Positions 1-5,799 are shown, counted from the stretch's first letter. The stretch: DNA of 6,875 nucleotides from an uncultured Bacilli bacterium (GCA_948543905.1 CAOVIS010000056.1:1-6875); one strand, 5' to 3'. Numbers and translations are program-made. The notes: generated by a model not told the origin, from the letters alone.

Positions 1-66
1 CTCGTATAATCAATCTTATAGAAATATTAATCTATTTGATTGATCCCTTTCTATTTATATTTTTTG

Positions 67-96
67 ATTTATTATACTTCTAGAAGTATAATAAAT
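67..96. repeat. 30-bp perfect palindrome at the IS left end
   Basis: The two 15-base halves (67-81 and 82-96) are exact reverse complements, centred on an XbaI-type TCTAGA. There is no loop and no T-run follows, so it is not a typical terminator. It contains a TATAAT (87-92) placed about 7 bases upstream of the presumed start of the IS structured RNA. It may be a protein-binding site, a resolved cruciform or part of the insertion target. Its role is unknown. Confidence 0.8.
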
Positions 97-98
97 TT

Positions 99-290
99 CG
101 CACTGTGGATTTGTTCCTATTTTTTTACAGCCATTATATGGACTGGTTGGAGATGACTCAAACCACAGATTTTTAATTTAATTGTTAATTAGTTAGTTAA
201 CACGTTAGTTTCTTACTAATCGATGTTTTATTAAATTACGTGATTACATAATTAGAAGTTCTGTGTCAAACATTTCAGTGCAAACAAACT
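99..290 (+). ncRNA. candidate IS110 bridge RNA (left-end structured RNA)
   Basis: A stem pairs 103-113 with 159-168 (10 bp, one bulged A). A hairpin inside it pairs 128-134 with 138-145. Between them is an internal loop with about 14 bases on the 5' side (114-127) and 13 on the 3' side (146-158). This stem, internal loop and hairpin arrangement is that of a bridge-RNA binding loop. The 3' loop segment 150-158 is complementary at 8 of 9 positions to 1598-1606, the presumed right target flank. A second, less clear hairpin region (188-220) contains TAGTTAGT, identical to the IS right end, as a donor guide would be. A TATAAT at 87-92 suits a start near 99. The 3' end is not defined. The family role (guide for donor and target recognition) is established knowledge; this assignment is inference. 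Confidence 0.45.
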
Positions 291-311
291 AATTTAAGGA
301 GGTGCTTACTT

Positions 312-1475
312 ATGATATATTATGTTGGTATTGATATATCAAAGTATAAACACGATTTCTGTATTATCTCTAATACAGGTGAAGTTATTGTAGAAAATTT
401 ATCTTTTGAAAACAACAAAAAAGGATTTCAAGAATTTTTGGAACATTTGAAACCCTATAATAAGCAAGATGTCCGAATTGCTTTTGAAGCAACTGGACAT
501 TATTCTTTGAATTTGGAATTGTTTTTAACCAATCAAGATTATTCATTTATGAAAGTGAATCCTCTTGTTGTACATCAATTTTTAAAAGCTCGAAGCTTAC
601 GTAGGACCAAAACAGATAAAGCAGATAGTTTTACTATGGCTAGTTATCTCTTGTCCATCCAATACAAACCAAATTCATACTTATTATATCATATTTTTAC
701 TTTAAAGTCATTATGTAGATCGAGAGAACAATTAATCAAAGAAAGAAGCAAATTTACTATTCTTTTAACTAATGAACTAGATAAGTCTTTTCCTGAATTA
801 AAACCTTTCTTTAACAATAAAATTTCTAATACTTTGCTATTTATCTTAGATAAATATAAAAATGCAGAACATATTGCTTTAATGAAAGACTACGATTCTA
901 TTAGATGTGCTTCTCAAGGAAGGTTTTCTTATGCTAAGTTTGCTAAATTAAAAGAACTTGCTGGAAACTCTGTAGGATATCATGATAATAATTCCGATTT
1001 ACTTATTTCTACTTATATCTCTATTATTAATAACTTTAATGATAAAATTGTTCCAATAGATAAACAAATTTCTACAATTATCAAAGATCTTAATCCTAGA
1101 ATGTTATCCATTCCAGGTATTGGTGAAATATCTGCTGCGACCATTTTAGCTGAGTATGGAGATATTAATAATTTCTCTAGCCCAAATAAAATGCTTGCTT
1201 TCGCTGGCTTAGAACCGAGCATTATCCAATCTGGTACTATAGAACATAATGGCAAGATGGTTAAACATGGTTCTGACCATCTTAGATATGTTCTTATGAA
1301 TACTGCGATGATGGTTTTAAGATATTCACCTCAGTTTTATGATTATTACCTTAAGAAACGTTCTGAAGGTAAATGTCATAGAGTTGCTTTATCTCATGTT
1401 TGTAAAAAACTTATTAGAGTTATTTACATCCTTGAAACTAAAAATATCCAATTTGATCCGTCTTTATTGAAATAA
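312..1475 (+). CDS. IS110-family DEDD transposase (recombinase)
   Basis: The 387-aa protein catalyses cut-and-paste or circle-forming transposition of its IS, guided by a bridge RNA in characterised relatives. The N-terminal RuvC-like domain opens with VGIDISK (D8), followed by FEATG (E59) and KTDKADS (D102 and D105), completing the DEDD set. A helical linker covers roughly residues 125-255. The C-terminal Transposase_20 domain has IPGIG at 267-271 and a GLEPSIIQSG segment at 299-308 whose S307 is the likely nucleophilic serine. Length is normal for the family and the frame is open, so the enzyme appears intact. The ATG at 312 follows AAGGAGGT (297-304) by 7 bases, which fixes the start. The 3' end is followed by two AT-rich hairpins. 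Confidence 0.93.
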   Translation: MIYYVGIDISKYKHDFCIISNTGEVIVENLSFENNKKGFQEFLEHLKPYNKQDVRIAFEATGHYSLNLELFLTNQDYSFMKVNPLVVHQFLKARSLRRTKTDKADSFTMASYLLSIQYKPNSYLLYHIFTLKSLCRSREQLIKERSKFTILLTNELDKSFPELKPFFNNKISNTLLFILDKYKNAEHIALMKDYDSIRCASQGRFSYAKFAKLKELAGNSVGYHDNNSDLLISTYISIINNFNDKIVPIDKQISTIIKDLNPRMLSIPGIGEISAATILAEYGDINNFSSPNKMLAFAGLEPSIIQSGTIEHNGKMVKHGSDHLRYVLMNTAMMVLRYSPQFYDYYLKKRSEGKCHRVALSHVCKKLIRVIYILETKNIQFDPSLLK

Positions 1476-1494
1476 TATTTTTTAATATTATTTC
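1469..1494 (+). repeat. perfect 11-bp hairpin over the transposase stop codon
   Basis: Bases 1469-1479 pair perfectly with 1484-1494 around a TTTT loop, and the 5' arm includes the stop codon at 1473-1475. The stem is almost entirely A/T. It could protect the transposase mRNA end or slow antisense transcription. There is no following T-run, so I do not call it a terminator by itself. Confidence 0.6.
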
Positions 1495-1497
1495 TCA

Positions 1498-1532
1498 ACT
1501 TCAAAAATTTTAAAAAATATGATTTTTGAAGT
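1498..1532 (+). terminator. weak terminator-like hairpin after the transposase
   Basis: An 11-bp perfect stem pairs 1498-1508 with 1522-1532, with a 13-base loop. It is followed only by CTTTTGG, a poor U-tract, so termination would be inefficient. It lies inside the presumed IS right end. Confidence 0.4.
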
Positions 1533-1567
1533 CTTTTGGCATGGGATAATTTCCAATTTATAACTTT

Positions 1568-1595
1568 CTATTAAAAATTACTTGACTTTTAATAG
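1568..1595. repeat. 9-bp inverted repeat near the IS right end
   Basis: CTATTAAAA (1568-1576) and TTTTAATAG (1587-1595) are perfect inverted repeats around a 10-base loop that carries most of TTGACT (1582-1587), a good -35 hexamer. IS110 circles often build a junction promoter from a right-end -35 and a left-end -10. With the core at AGT, however, the spacing to TATAAT at 87-92 would be about 12, so this promoter role is unproven. Confidence 0.45.
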
Positions 1596-1612
1596 TTAGT
1601 CACCTCTTTTCT

Positions 1613-1666
1613 TTAATTTTAAAAATAAAAACCACAAAACTACTCTTAGGAGCAATGTCTTGCGGT
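1613..1666 (-). terminator. T-box intrinsic terminator
   Basis: On the minus strand, ACCGCAAGAC (1657-1666), which overlaps the T-box core, pairs with GTTTTGTGGT (1631-1640). The stem is 10 bp with two G-U pairs and is followed by a U-rich run (about 1613-1630). Because the 5' arm shares bases with the T-box antiterminator, the two structures are mutually exclusive, as expected for a class I T-box. Confidence 0.8.
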
Positions 1667-1800
1667 ACCATCCTTTATTTTACTTAATTTATGATGATAA
1701 CGGAATCAATCCGAAGATTATTAATCTCAAACCTTAAAAGGAGTAATTTATAAAACTATTTATTAATGTTCCACCAATCATTAACTCTCTAATCAAAATT
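1621..1800 (-). promoter_or_regulatory. T-box riboswitch leader, probably isoleucine-specific
   Basis: A T-box leader binds a specific tRNA and permits transcription of the downstream gene when that tRNA is uncharged. Read on the minus strand, it has a Stem I start AGAGAG (about 1785-1790) and the T-box core GGATGGTACCGC (1662-1673). The core contains TGGT, which pairs with the tRNA ACCA end and implies discriminator A73. By comparison with other leaders, the codon just before ACTCC (1741-1745) is the specifier; it reads ATT, which is Ile and agrees with A73. Stem I is short. The downstream terminator and an AGAGGTG Shine-Dalgarno-like motif (about 1602-1608) follow, then the IS right end. 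The regulated gene is not in the window. Confidence 0.8.
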
Positions 1801-1831
1801 GTTTTATAAACCATATCTTTTAATTATGTAT

Positions 1832-2356
1832 TTAAATTATAACGTTTTCGCCACCTTCGCAGTGTTTATATAATTCTTTTAATCCAATATGGGCTTTAGG
1901 CTTTTTATATTTATAAACACATAGGTAGTCCATATCCATAAATTTGATATTATGATGTTTTTTAAATTTAGCTCTAACATCAGTTAGAAGATCATATAAG
2001 CTCATATATTCATGAATGCCTCGATCATTTTCCCAATTGTATTCAAACCAATAAAATTTTTCTTTTTCTTCATACACAATAAAGGTATGGGTATAAACTT
2101 TACGTGATTCATAATAAATCATAAAATATGAATTAAATTTTAATCCTAAATGTTTAAAATAATTCCGTTCTGTTTCTACTAAATCGAAGGCTACTCCAAC
2201 TTTGTTTTTTAAAACTTCCTCAGGAGTTTGAAGAATATATTTCTTTTTAAATCCTTTTTCTTGATCTTTATAAATATTATTCTCTAAATCTACCCAACCG
2301 AGTTCAGTTCCTTCTAATTTCGTAAAAATATCCATAACATTATTAACTTGTTCCAT
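1832..2356 (-). CDS. transglutaminase-like protein lacking the catalytic Cys
   Basis: The 174-aa cytoplasmic protein has no signal peptide. Its middle resembles a small transglutaminase-like (papain-fold) family in which a TPEEVLKNKVGVCWDQVE-type segment carries the nucleophilic Cys, followed by THTF with the His and a YWFE...W block. Here residues 44-60 keep the pattern, but the Cys position is Ala57 (codon GCC). H90 in THTF, YWFEYNW (102-108) and GIHEY (113-117) are retained. It may therefore be a non-catalytic pseudoenzyme. The family assignment is from memory of related sequences. The ATG follows GGTGGAG by about 5 bases. Its own promoter lies in the preceding intergenic gap. It is followed by the T-box leader. 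Confidence 0.6.
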   Translation of the reverse strand: MEQVNNVMDIFTKLEGTELGWVDLENNIYKDQEKGFKKKYILQTPEEVLKNKVGVAFDLVETERNYFKHLGLKFNSYFMIYYESRKVYTHTFIVYEEKEKFYWFEYNWENDRGIHEYMSLYDLLTDVRAKFKKHHNIKFMDMDYLCVYKYKKPKAHIGLKELYKHCEGGENVII

Positions 2357-2374
2357 TTACTCCACCTACTAACT

Positions 2375-2404
2375 ATTATAACAAATATTACCCTACTTTT
2401 GCAA
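2375..2404 (-). promoter_or_regulatory. promoter of the transglutaminase-like gene
   Basis: On the minus strand, TTGCAA (2399-2404) and TATAAT (2375-2380) are separated by 18 bases, with an extended TGT directly before the -10. This places a start near 2368, just ahead of the ribosome binding site, so the gene does not depend on its upstream neighbour. Confidence 0.65.
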
Positions 2405-2412
2405 GTATAAGT

Positions 2413-3135
2413 TTAATGCTGAGTCCTATTTTGACTTAAACTACGGCTTAAAACATCATTTTGATATCGTTTGCGCATCATTTCTAGCATATCACTTAAA
2501 GATTTACTACTAACATGCAACTCAATTTCTAAAATTTTAGCTAAAATAACTTGAGTCTCTGGAGGGATACTTTCTTTATCAATTCTGTGTTCTAGATAAG
2601 CTTGTAAATAATTATTAGCTATTACTAAATCATCAATGTAATCTCTTTCTTCTAAATCTTCTAAAGCTAATTCCTTTTTATTTATCACTTCTAAATAATT
2701 ATTAATTCGCTTTTTTAGATTAGAAATAATAATACTTAAACTTTTAAGTTTTTCTTCATATTGTATTAAAGCTTCAACTTCTTTTTTAAGAATAAGCATA
2801 TATCCTATTAATAATAAACCATATAAGCCACTAAAGGGAATTAATAATAGATATAGAAAAATATAATATGGGATAATTTTAGCTCTACTTTTTAATTTTT
2901 CGATATTTTTATTAGAGACTAAACTTGGGCTTAGAGAAGCAATATATGATAAACAATCATTTAAATTTTTGCTTGATGTTTCTAATACTTCTAACTTTAA
3001 GGCATCACCACTAAATAAAACATGATGAATATTATTTAGTTCCTCTTCAATTTTAGTAAAATTAGTTTTAATTTCCTCAAATTGATTGTTTTTTAATTTA
3101 TTACGTTTCTTATTTAGAAATATTTTTCTTGACAT
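2413..3135 (-). CDS. hypothetical membrane protein with coiled-coil regions
   Basis: I do not recognise this 240-aa protein. It has a basic N-terminus (residues 1-16), a polar helical segment (17-80), one hydrophobic hairpin of two membrane helices (about 87-117, with a PFSG turn), then a long Lys/Glu-rich helical region (117-165) likely to form a coiled coil. The C-terminal domain (165-240) ends in a basic, Ser/Arg-rich tail. With a short hairpin anchor, both soluble parts probably face the cytoplasm. There is no signal peptide and no enzymatic motif. The ATG follows AAAGGGG by about 6 bases. It has its own strong promoter just upstream. Confidence 0.8.
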   Translation of the reverse strand: MSRKIFLNKKRNKLKNNQFEEIKTNFTKIEEELNNIHHVLFSGDALKLEVLETSSKNLNDCLSYIASLSPSLVSNKNIEKLKSRAKIIPYYIFLYLLLIPFSGLYGLLLIGYMLILKKEVEALIQYEEKLKSLSIIISNLKKRINNYLEVINKKELALEDLEERDYIDDLVIANNYLQAYLEHRIDKESIPPETQVILAKILEIELHVSSKSLSDMLEMMRKRYQNDVLSRSLSQNRTQH

Positions 3136-3168
3136 TTTTATACCCCTTTCACTAAAAAAGTCTTACGT

Positions 3169-3197
3169 ATTATACCGTAAAACTTAGGGTTTGTAAA
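3169..3197 (-). promoter_or_regulatory. promoter of the membrane/coiled-coil gene
   Basis: On the minus strand, TTTACA (3192-3197), a 17-base spacer and TATAAT (3169-3174) form a good sigma-A promoter with a start near 3162. The -10 is flanked by a short imperfect inverted repeat, TTACG and CGTAA, which could be an operator. Confidence 0.75.
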
Positions 3198-3200
3198 GAG

Positions 3201-3440
3201 TTAAAACATTTTATCCACATTTTGTGGTACTTCATCTTTTACTATTTTACTGACTATTTTATTTTTTAAGTCATCATTTACTTTTTTTCCAGTCATTTTA
3301 CTTAAAGTATCAATTACTTCAATAATAGTGGCTTCATCCTTTAAATCATTCTTTTGCAACTTTTCAGCTAAACTGATTATAGTATTTTTATCAACTTTAG
3401 TTTTCTTCTCAACACGTTTAAAAAAAGAATCATTTAACAT
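3201..3440 (-). CDS. spoVIF: stage VI sporulation protein F (SpoVIF)
   Basis: The 79-aa protein matches the SpoVIF family in length and pattern throughout. It has an N-terminal FFKRVEKKTKVDK block (6-18), then LAEKLQKNDLKDEATI (24-39), a TGKKV segment (50-54), and a C-terminal IVKDEVPQNVDKM (66-78). In Bacillus subtilis SpoVIF (YjcC) is needed for assembly of the spore coat and for spore resistance, acting in the mother cell. There is no signal peptide, as expected. The ATG follows GGAGG (3451-3455). The -10-like element CATATAATA upstream suits a mother-cell sigma factor. It lies 48 bases downstream of an XRE regulator on the same strand. Confidence 0.85.
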   Translation of the reverse strand: MLNDSFFKRVEKKTKVDKNTIISLAEKLQKNDLKDEATIIEVIDTLSKMTGKKVNDDLKNKIVSKIVKDEVPQNVDKMF

Positions 3441-3461
3441 ATTATTAGTACCTCCATATCC

Positions 3462-3470
3462 TATTATATG
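3462..3470 (-). promoter_or_regulatory. possible sporulation -10 element of spoVIF
   Basis: On the minus strand CATATAATA agrees with the -10 pattern of sigma-E and sigma-K promoters (CATA followed by A/T-rich bases) and also contains TATAAT. I see no convincing -35 for sigma-A at 16-18 bases, which favours a sporulation sigma factor, but no clear sigma-E or sigma-K -35 either. Confidence 0.4.
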
Positions 3471-3488
3471 CTTAAGATTAGAGGTCGG

Positions 3489-3707
3489 CTACTTAAAATA
3501 ATCATAGAATATATCATCGGGTTTTTTATTAAAGATTCCTGCTATTTTTAAAGCTAAGTCATAATATATGCGACGATTGCCATTTTCAATTTGCCAATAA
3601 TAGAATTTACTAATTTCAAGTTTTTTTGCTAAAGATGCAATAGTTAATTCATTTTTAATTCTTAAATTTCGTAAATTTATATTTACTTTTGTACTACTTT
3701 TTGCCAT
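3489..3707 (-). CDS. small XRE-family helix-turn-helix regulator
   Basis: The 72-aa single-domain Cro/C1-type DNA-binding protein has its HTH at about residues 11-65: LRNLRIKNELTIASLAKKL forms helices 1-2, ISKFYYWQIENG the recognition helix and turn, then LALKIAGIF and KKPDDIF. There is no effector domain, so it probably acts as a dimeric repressor or activator of nearby genes. The ATG at 3707 is chosen because GGGAGG (3712-3717) sits 4-5 bases upstream. A TTG codon at 3719 would place this ribosome binding site inside the gene. It diverges from another XRE gene, with both promoters in the shared gap. Confidence 0.85.
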   Translation of the reverse strand: MAKSSTKVNINLRNLRIKNELTIASLAKKLEISKFYYWQIENGNRRIYYDLALKIAGIFNKKPDDIFYDYFK

Positions 3708-3724
3708 TTTACCTCCCAATCTAT

Positions 3725-3753
3725 ATAATATAGCATTTTTAGAGGCATGTCAA
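3725..3753 (-). promoter_or_regulatory. promoter of the minus-strand XRE gene
   Basis: On the minus strand a perfect TTGACA (3748-3753), a 17-base spacer and TATTAT (3725-3730) predict a start near 3718, so the mRNA would begin almost at its ribosome binding site. The short leader supports the ATG at 3707 as the start codon. Confidence 0.8.
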
Positions 3754-3775
3754 TTTTTGTGTATGTAATTTTGGG

Positions 3776-3804
3776 TAGACATTAAAGTAATTTATCAATA
3801 ATAT
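3776..3804 (+). promoter_or_regulatory. promoter of the plus-strand XRE gene
   Basis: TAGACA (3776-3781), a 17-base spacer and TAATAT (3799-3804) predict a start near 3811, immediately before the GAGGAG ribosome binding site. It lies back to back with the divergent XRE promoter; the two -35 boxes are only 22 bases apart, so one bound regulator could affect both. Confidence 0.65.
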
Positions 3805-3826
3805 TAAGTGTGAGGAGTAATTTTAA

Positions 3827-4099
3827 ATGAATTTAAAACAGATTGTAGGTATGAACCTGAAATATTATCGCTATAAAAATAATAAAAGCCAAGAAAAATA
3901 TTATGAGGCTTTAAAGTTAAATCCCAAGTATTTAGCTAGTATGGAACGTGGTGAAATTAATTTTAGTGTAGAATATCTTGAAGAGATTGCAACTAGTATG
4001 GGAGTTACAGTCAATGATTTAATTTTATATGATGAAACGCACATTATTACCAAGAAAAGAATTGATGAAAAGCTTCCTCTTAAAGAAGTGCAAAAGTAA
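3827..4099 (+). CDS. XRE-family helix-turn-helix regulator
   Basis: The 90-aa Cro/C1-type protein has its HTH at about residues 4-66: IVGMNLKYYRYKNNKSQEKYYEAL, then LNPKYLASMERGEINFS as recognition helix and turn, EYLEEIATSMGV, and NDLILYDE. A short charged tail of about 20 residues follows. No ligand or protease domain is present. The ATG follows GAGGAG (3812-3817) by 9 bases. It is divergent from the 72-aa XRE gene but not closely similar to it, so they are not a recent duplication. It converges on der across a shared terminator. Its target is unknown; the divergent promoter region is the obvious candidate. Confidence 0.85.
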   Translation: MNLKQIVGMNLKYYRYKNNKSQEKYYEALKLNPKYLASMERGEINFSVEYLEEIATSMGVTVNDLILYDETHIITKKRIDEKLPLKEVQK

Positions 4100-4106
4100 A
4101 ATTTTG

Positions 4107-4139
4107 AAAACAGTAAAATTGTCGCAATTTTACTGTTTT
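4107..4139. terminator. bidirectional terminator between the XRE gene and der
   Basis: A perfect 15-bp stem pairs 4107-4121 with 4125-4139 around a TCG loop. On the + strand it runs into TTTTATTTTT; on the minus strand into TTTT-C-AAAATTTT. It ends the convergent XRE and der transcripts, and its 3' arm overlaps the der stop codon (4138-4140). Confidence 0.9.
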
Positions 4140-5445
4140 ATTTTTCTTCATTTTTATTTTTAAATTGGATAGTTATAGGAGTACCAGTTAAATCAAAATT
4201 TTCGCGAAGTTTATTTTCTAAGTATCTTTCATAACTAAAATGAACTAAACCCTTATTATTTACTTGAAAAGTAAATTTTGGAGGTCTTGTATTAGTAACA
4301 CTTACAAAATAAATTTTTAATCTTTTACCTTTATATGAAGGAGGAGCTTTTAGACTTACAGCCTCCGTAATTACATCATTTAAAAGACTAGTTTTAATGG
4401 TTTTGCGGTTATTTTCGTAGGCATTAATAACTTCAGGCATAAGAGTGTGAATTCTTTTTTTGGTTTTAGCTGATAAAAAGACAGTATTAACATAAGGAGC
4501 AAATTGGAGTTCTTTTTTAATACGCTCTTTCCAGACTTTAATATCTAAGTCCGGATTTTCTACAGTATCCCATTTATTTACAACTAATACTATACCTTTA
4601 CCAGAATCCTTGGCATATCCTAAAATATGTTTATCTTGCTCGATTATACCTTCTAGAGCACTAATTACAACAACACAAACATCAGCTTCTTCCATAGCCC
4701 TCATACTTCTTAAATAGCTATATTTTTCAATATTTTCGTATATTCGACCTTTTTTACGTAGTCCTGCAGTATCAATAGCTATATACTCTTTTTTTTCATA
4801 GATAAATTTGGTATCAACTGAATCTCTAGTGGTGCCTGCAATATCACTTACAATTACTCTTTCTTCATTTAGCAAGGCATTAATAAGACTACTTTTACCA
4901 ACATTAGGACGACCAATAATACAAAATTTTGGAATAAGATTATCAGCATTATCAATAATATTTATATCTTTAGTTATAGCTTCTTCTAATTCTATAAAAC
5001 CTATGTTATGTTCGGCACTAACTCCGATAATATGAGGAAAACCTAATTCATAGAATTCATATATAGCATCCATGCGGCTTTTATTATCTATTTTATTAAC
5101 AACAACTATAACCTCTTTTTGACATTTAATTAACATATCGCGAATAAAATAATCACTATTATCAAGACCGTATTTACCATCAGTCACAAAAAGAATTAAG
5201 TCAGCTTCATCTATTGCCAGATTAGCCTGAATTTTTATACTTTTATTAAAGTCATTATTATCGCTTAATAGACCTCCTGTATCAATAAGAGAATACTTTT
5301 TATCTTTATAAGTTGCAGTCCCATAAATGCGATCACGCGTAATTCCTGGTTCATCCATAATGATAGATTTTTTTTCGCGAATTAGTTTATTAAAAATACT
5401 AGATTTACCAACATTGGGTTTACCTATTAAACATACACATTTCAT
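4138..5445 (-). CDS. der: ribosome-assembly GTPase Der (EngA)
   Basis: The 435-aa tandem-GTPase protein is essential for maturation of the 50S ribosomal subunit in characterised bacteria. G domain 1 has GKPNVGKS (8-15), a switch region with T36, DTGG (55-58) and NKID (117-120). G domain 2 has GRPNVGKS (178-185), GTTRD (204-208), DTAG (225-228), NKWD (290-293) and SAK (325-327). A KH-like RNA-binding domain fills about 350-435, with APPSYKGKRLKIYF and TRPPKF segments. All motifs are intact and the length is normal. The ATG follows AAGGAGGT (5452-5459) by 6 bases. It is transcribed alone from its own promoter and ends at a strong shared terminator. Confidence 0.98.
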   Translation of the reverse strand: MKCVCLIGKPNVGKSSIFNKLIREKKSIIMDEPGITRDRIYGTATYKDKKYSLIDTGGLLSDNNDFNKSIKIQANLAIDEADLILFVTDGKYGLDNSDYFIRDMLIKCQKEVIVVVNKIDNKSRMDAIYEFYELGFPHIIGVSAEHNIGFIELEEAITKDINIIDNADNLIPKFCIIGRPNVGKSSLINALLNEERVIVSDIAGTTRDSVDTKFIYEKKEYIAIDTAGLRKKGRIYENIEKYSYLRSMRAMEEADVCVVVISALEGIIEQDKHILGYAKDSGKGIVLVVNKWDTVENPDLDIKVWKERIKKELQFAPYVNTVFLSAKTKKRIHTLMPEVINAYENNRKTIKTSLLNDVITEAVSLKAPPSYKGKRLKIYFVSVTNTRPPKFTFQVNNKGLVHFSYERYLENKLRENFDLTGTPITIQFKNKNEEK

Positions 5446-5468
5446 AAAAAGACCTCCTTGTTAACATT

Positions 5469-5497
5469 ATTTTACCACAAAAAGAGTAATTGCACAA
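5469..5497 (-). promoter_or_regulatory. promoter of der
   Basis: On the minus strand TTGTGC (5492-5497), a 17-base spacer and TAAAAT (5469-5474) with an extended TGG before it form a plausible sigma-A promoter, starting near 5462 just ahead of the ribosome binding site. The -35 is weak, so the extended -10 would matter. Confidence 0.55.
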
Positions 5498-5526
5498 ATT
5501 TATAAATTAAGTTTAAAAAGTTTTTA

Positions 5527-5555
5527 TAGAAAATTCTTTATTATTATATTATAAT
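5527..5555 (+). promoter_or_regulatory. promoter of the 14-bp-IR small RNA unit
   Basis: TAGAAA (5527-5532, 4 of 6 matches to TTGACA), a 17-base spacer and a perfect TATAAT (5550-5555) predict a start at about 5562-5564, exactly at the left arm of the 14-bp inverted repeat. Confidence 0.7.
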
Positions 5556-5649
5556 ATTAGTTAGAGATACATTTAGACGTTAGGTGTTTAAACCTCGGCC
5601 CAACATTTATTTTAAGAAATTACTATATTTATTGGAAGGAGGTGGTCCT

Positions 5650-5781
5650 ATGATTGGAGATTTTAATGGATTATATAATCCTGATAGTTATTTTAGTGAT
5701 ACTATCAAAAATTTACGAAAACAGGCCCTAAAAAATAACACCTATCAAATAGGTGCTTTTCAGAAAATTATACTGGACTGA
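5650..5781 (+). CDS. 43-aa peptide of unknown function
   Basis: The ATG at 5650 is preceded by GGAAGGAGGTGG (5634-5645), a near-consensus ribosome binding site at ideal spacing. An in-frame GTG at 5584 would extend the frame, but it lies in the paired 5' region of the RNA and has no ribosome binding site. The peptide starts MIGDFNGLYNPDS, is mixed and soluble with a helical middle (about 17-30, TIKNLRKQALKN), and ends FQKIILD before TGA. It has no signal peptide, membrane helix or Cys. It does not look like a pore-forming type I toxin, which would be hydrophobic. It lies wholly inside the structured RNA, so its translation may be controlled by RNA folding: AGGA (5638-5641) can pair with TCCT (5646-5649). 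Confidence 0.6.
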   Translation: MIGDFNGLYNPDSYFSDTIKNLRKQALKNNTYQIGAFQKIILD

Positions 5782-5799
5782 GAAACATCTAGCGGCCAA

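Larger units (their letters stand above)
85..1600 (+). mobile_element. IS110-family insertion sequence (approximate ends)
   Basis: The element consists of a DEDD transposase gene with about 225 bases of noncoding left end and about 125 bases of right end. IS110 elements lack classical terminal inverted repeats, so the ends are inferred. The trinucleotide AGT occurs at 85-87 and 1598-1600 and could hold the recombination core. An 8-mer, TAGTTAGT, is shared by the right end (1593-1600) and the left-end RNA region (190-197), as expected for a donor guide. The noncoding RNA lies upstream of the transposase, which fits the IS110 rather than the IS1111 subgroup. The right end abuts the Shine-Dalgarno-like end of a T-box leader. 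The left end is the less certain one: a 30-bp palindrome straddles it, and it could lie further left. Confidence 0.6.

Noticed and set aside
1..66. A gene or a terminator left of the IS
   Set aside because: It is AT-rich with stops in all frames I read and only a weak 7-bp inverted repeat (9-15 with 38-44); nothing is supportable.
1013..1255. Minus-strand open frame of 80 codons inside the transposase
   Set aside because: It is antisense to a conserved part of the transposase, has no ribosome binding site and resembles no family.
1582..1600. IS circle-junction promoter joining TTGACT to TATAAT at 87-92
   Set aside because: With the best core guess (AGT) the spacer is only about 12 bases; it would need a different boundary, which I cannot support.
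3708..3719. TTG start giving a 76-aa XRE protein
   Set aside because: The GGGAGG ribosome binding site would lie inside the coding sequence, and the predicted transcript starts about there; the ATG at 3707 fits.
4808..5035. Plus-strand open frame of 75 codons inside der
   Set aside because: It is a shadow of the conserved GTPase sequence on the other strand, without a ribosome binding site.
5584..5649. GTG start giving a 65-aa protein in the small RNA
   Set aside because: It has no ribosome binding site and sits in the paired 5' region, while the ATG at 5650 has an almost perfect one.
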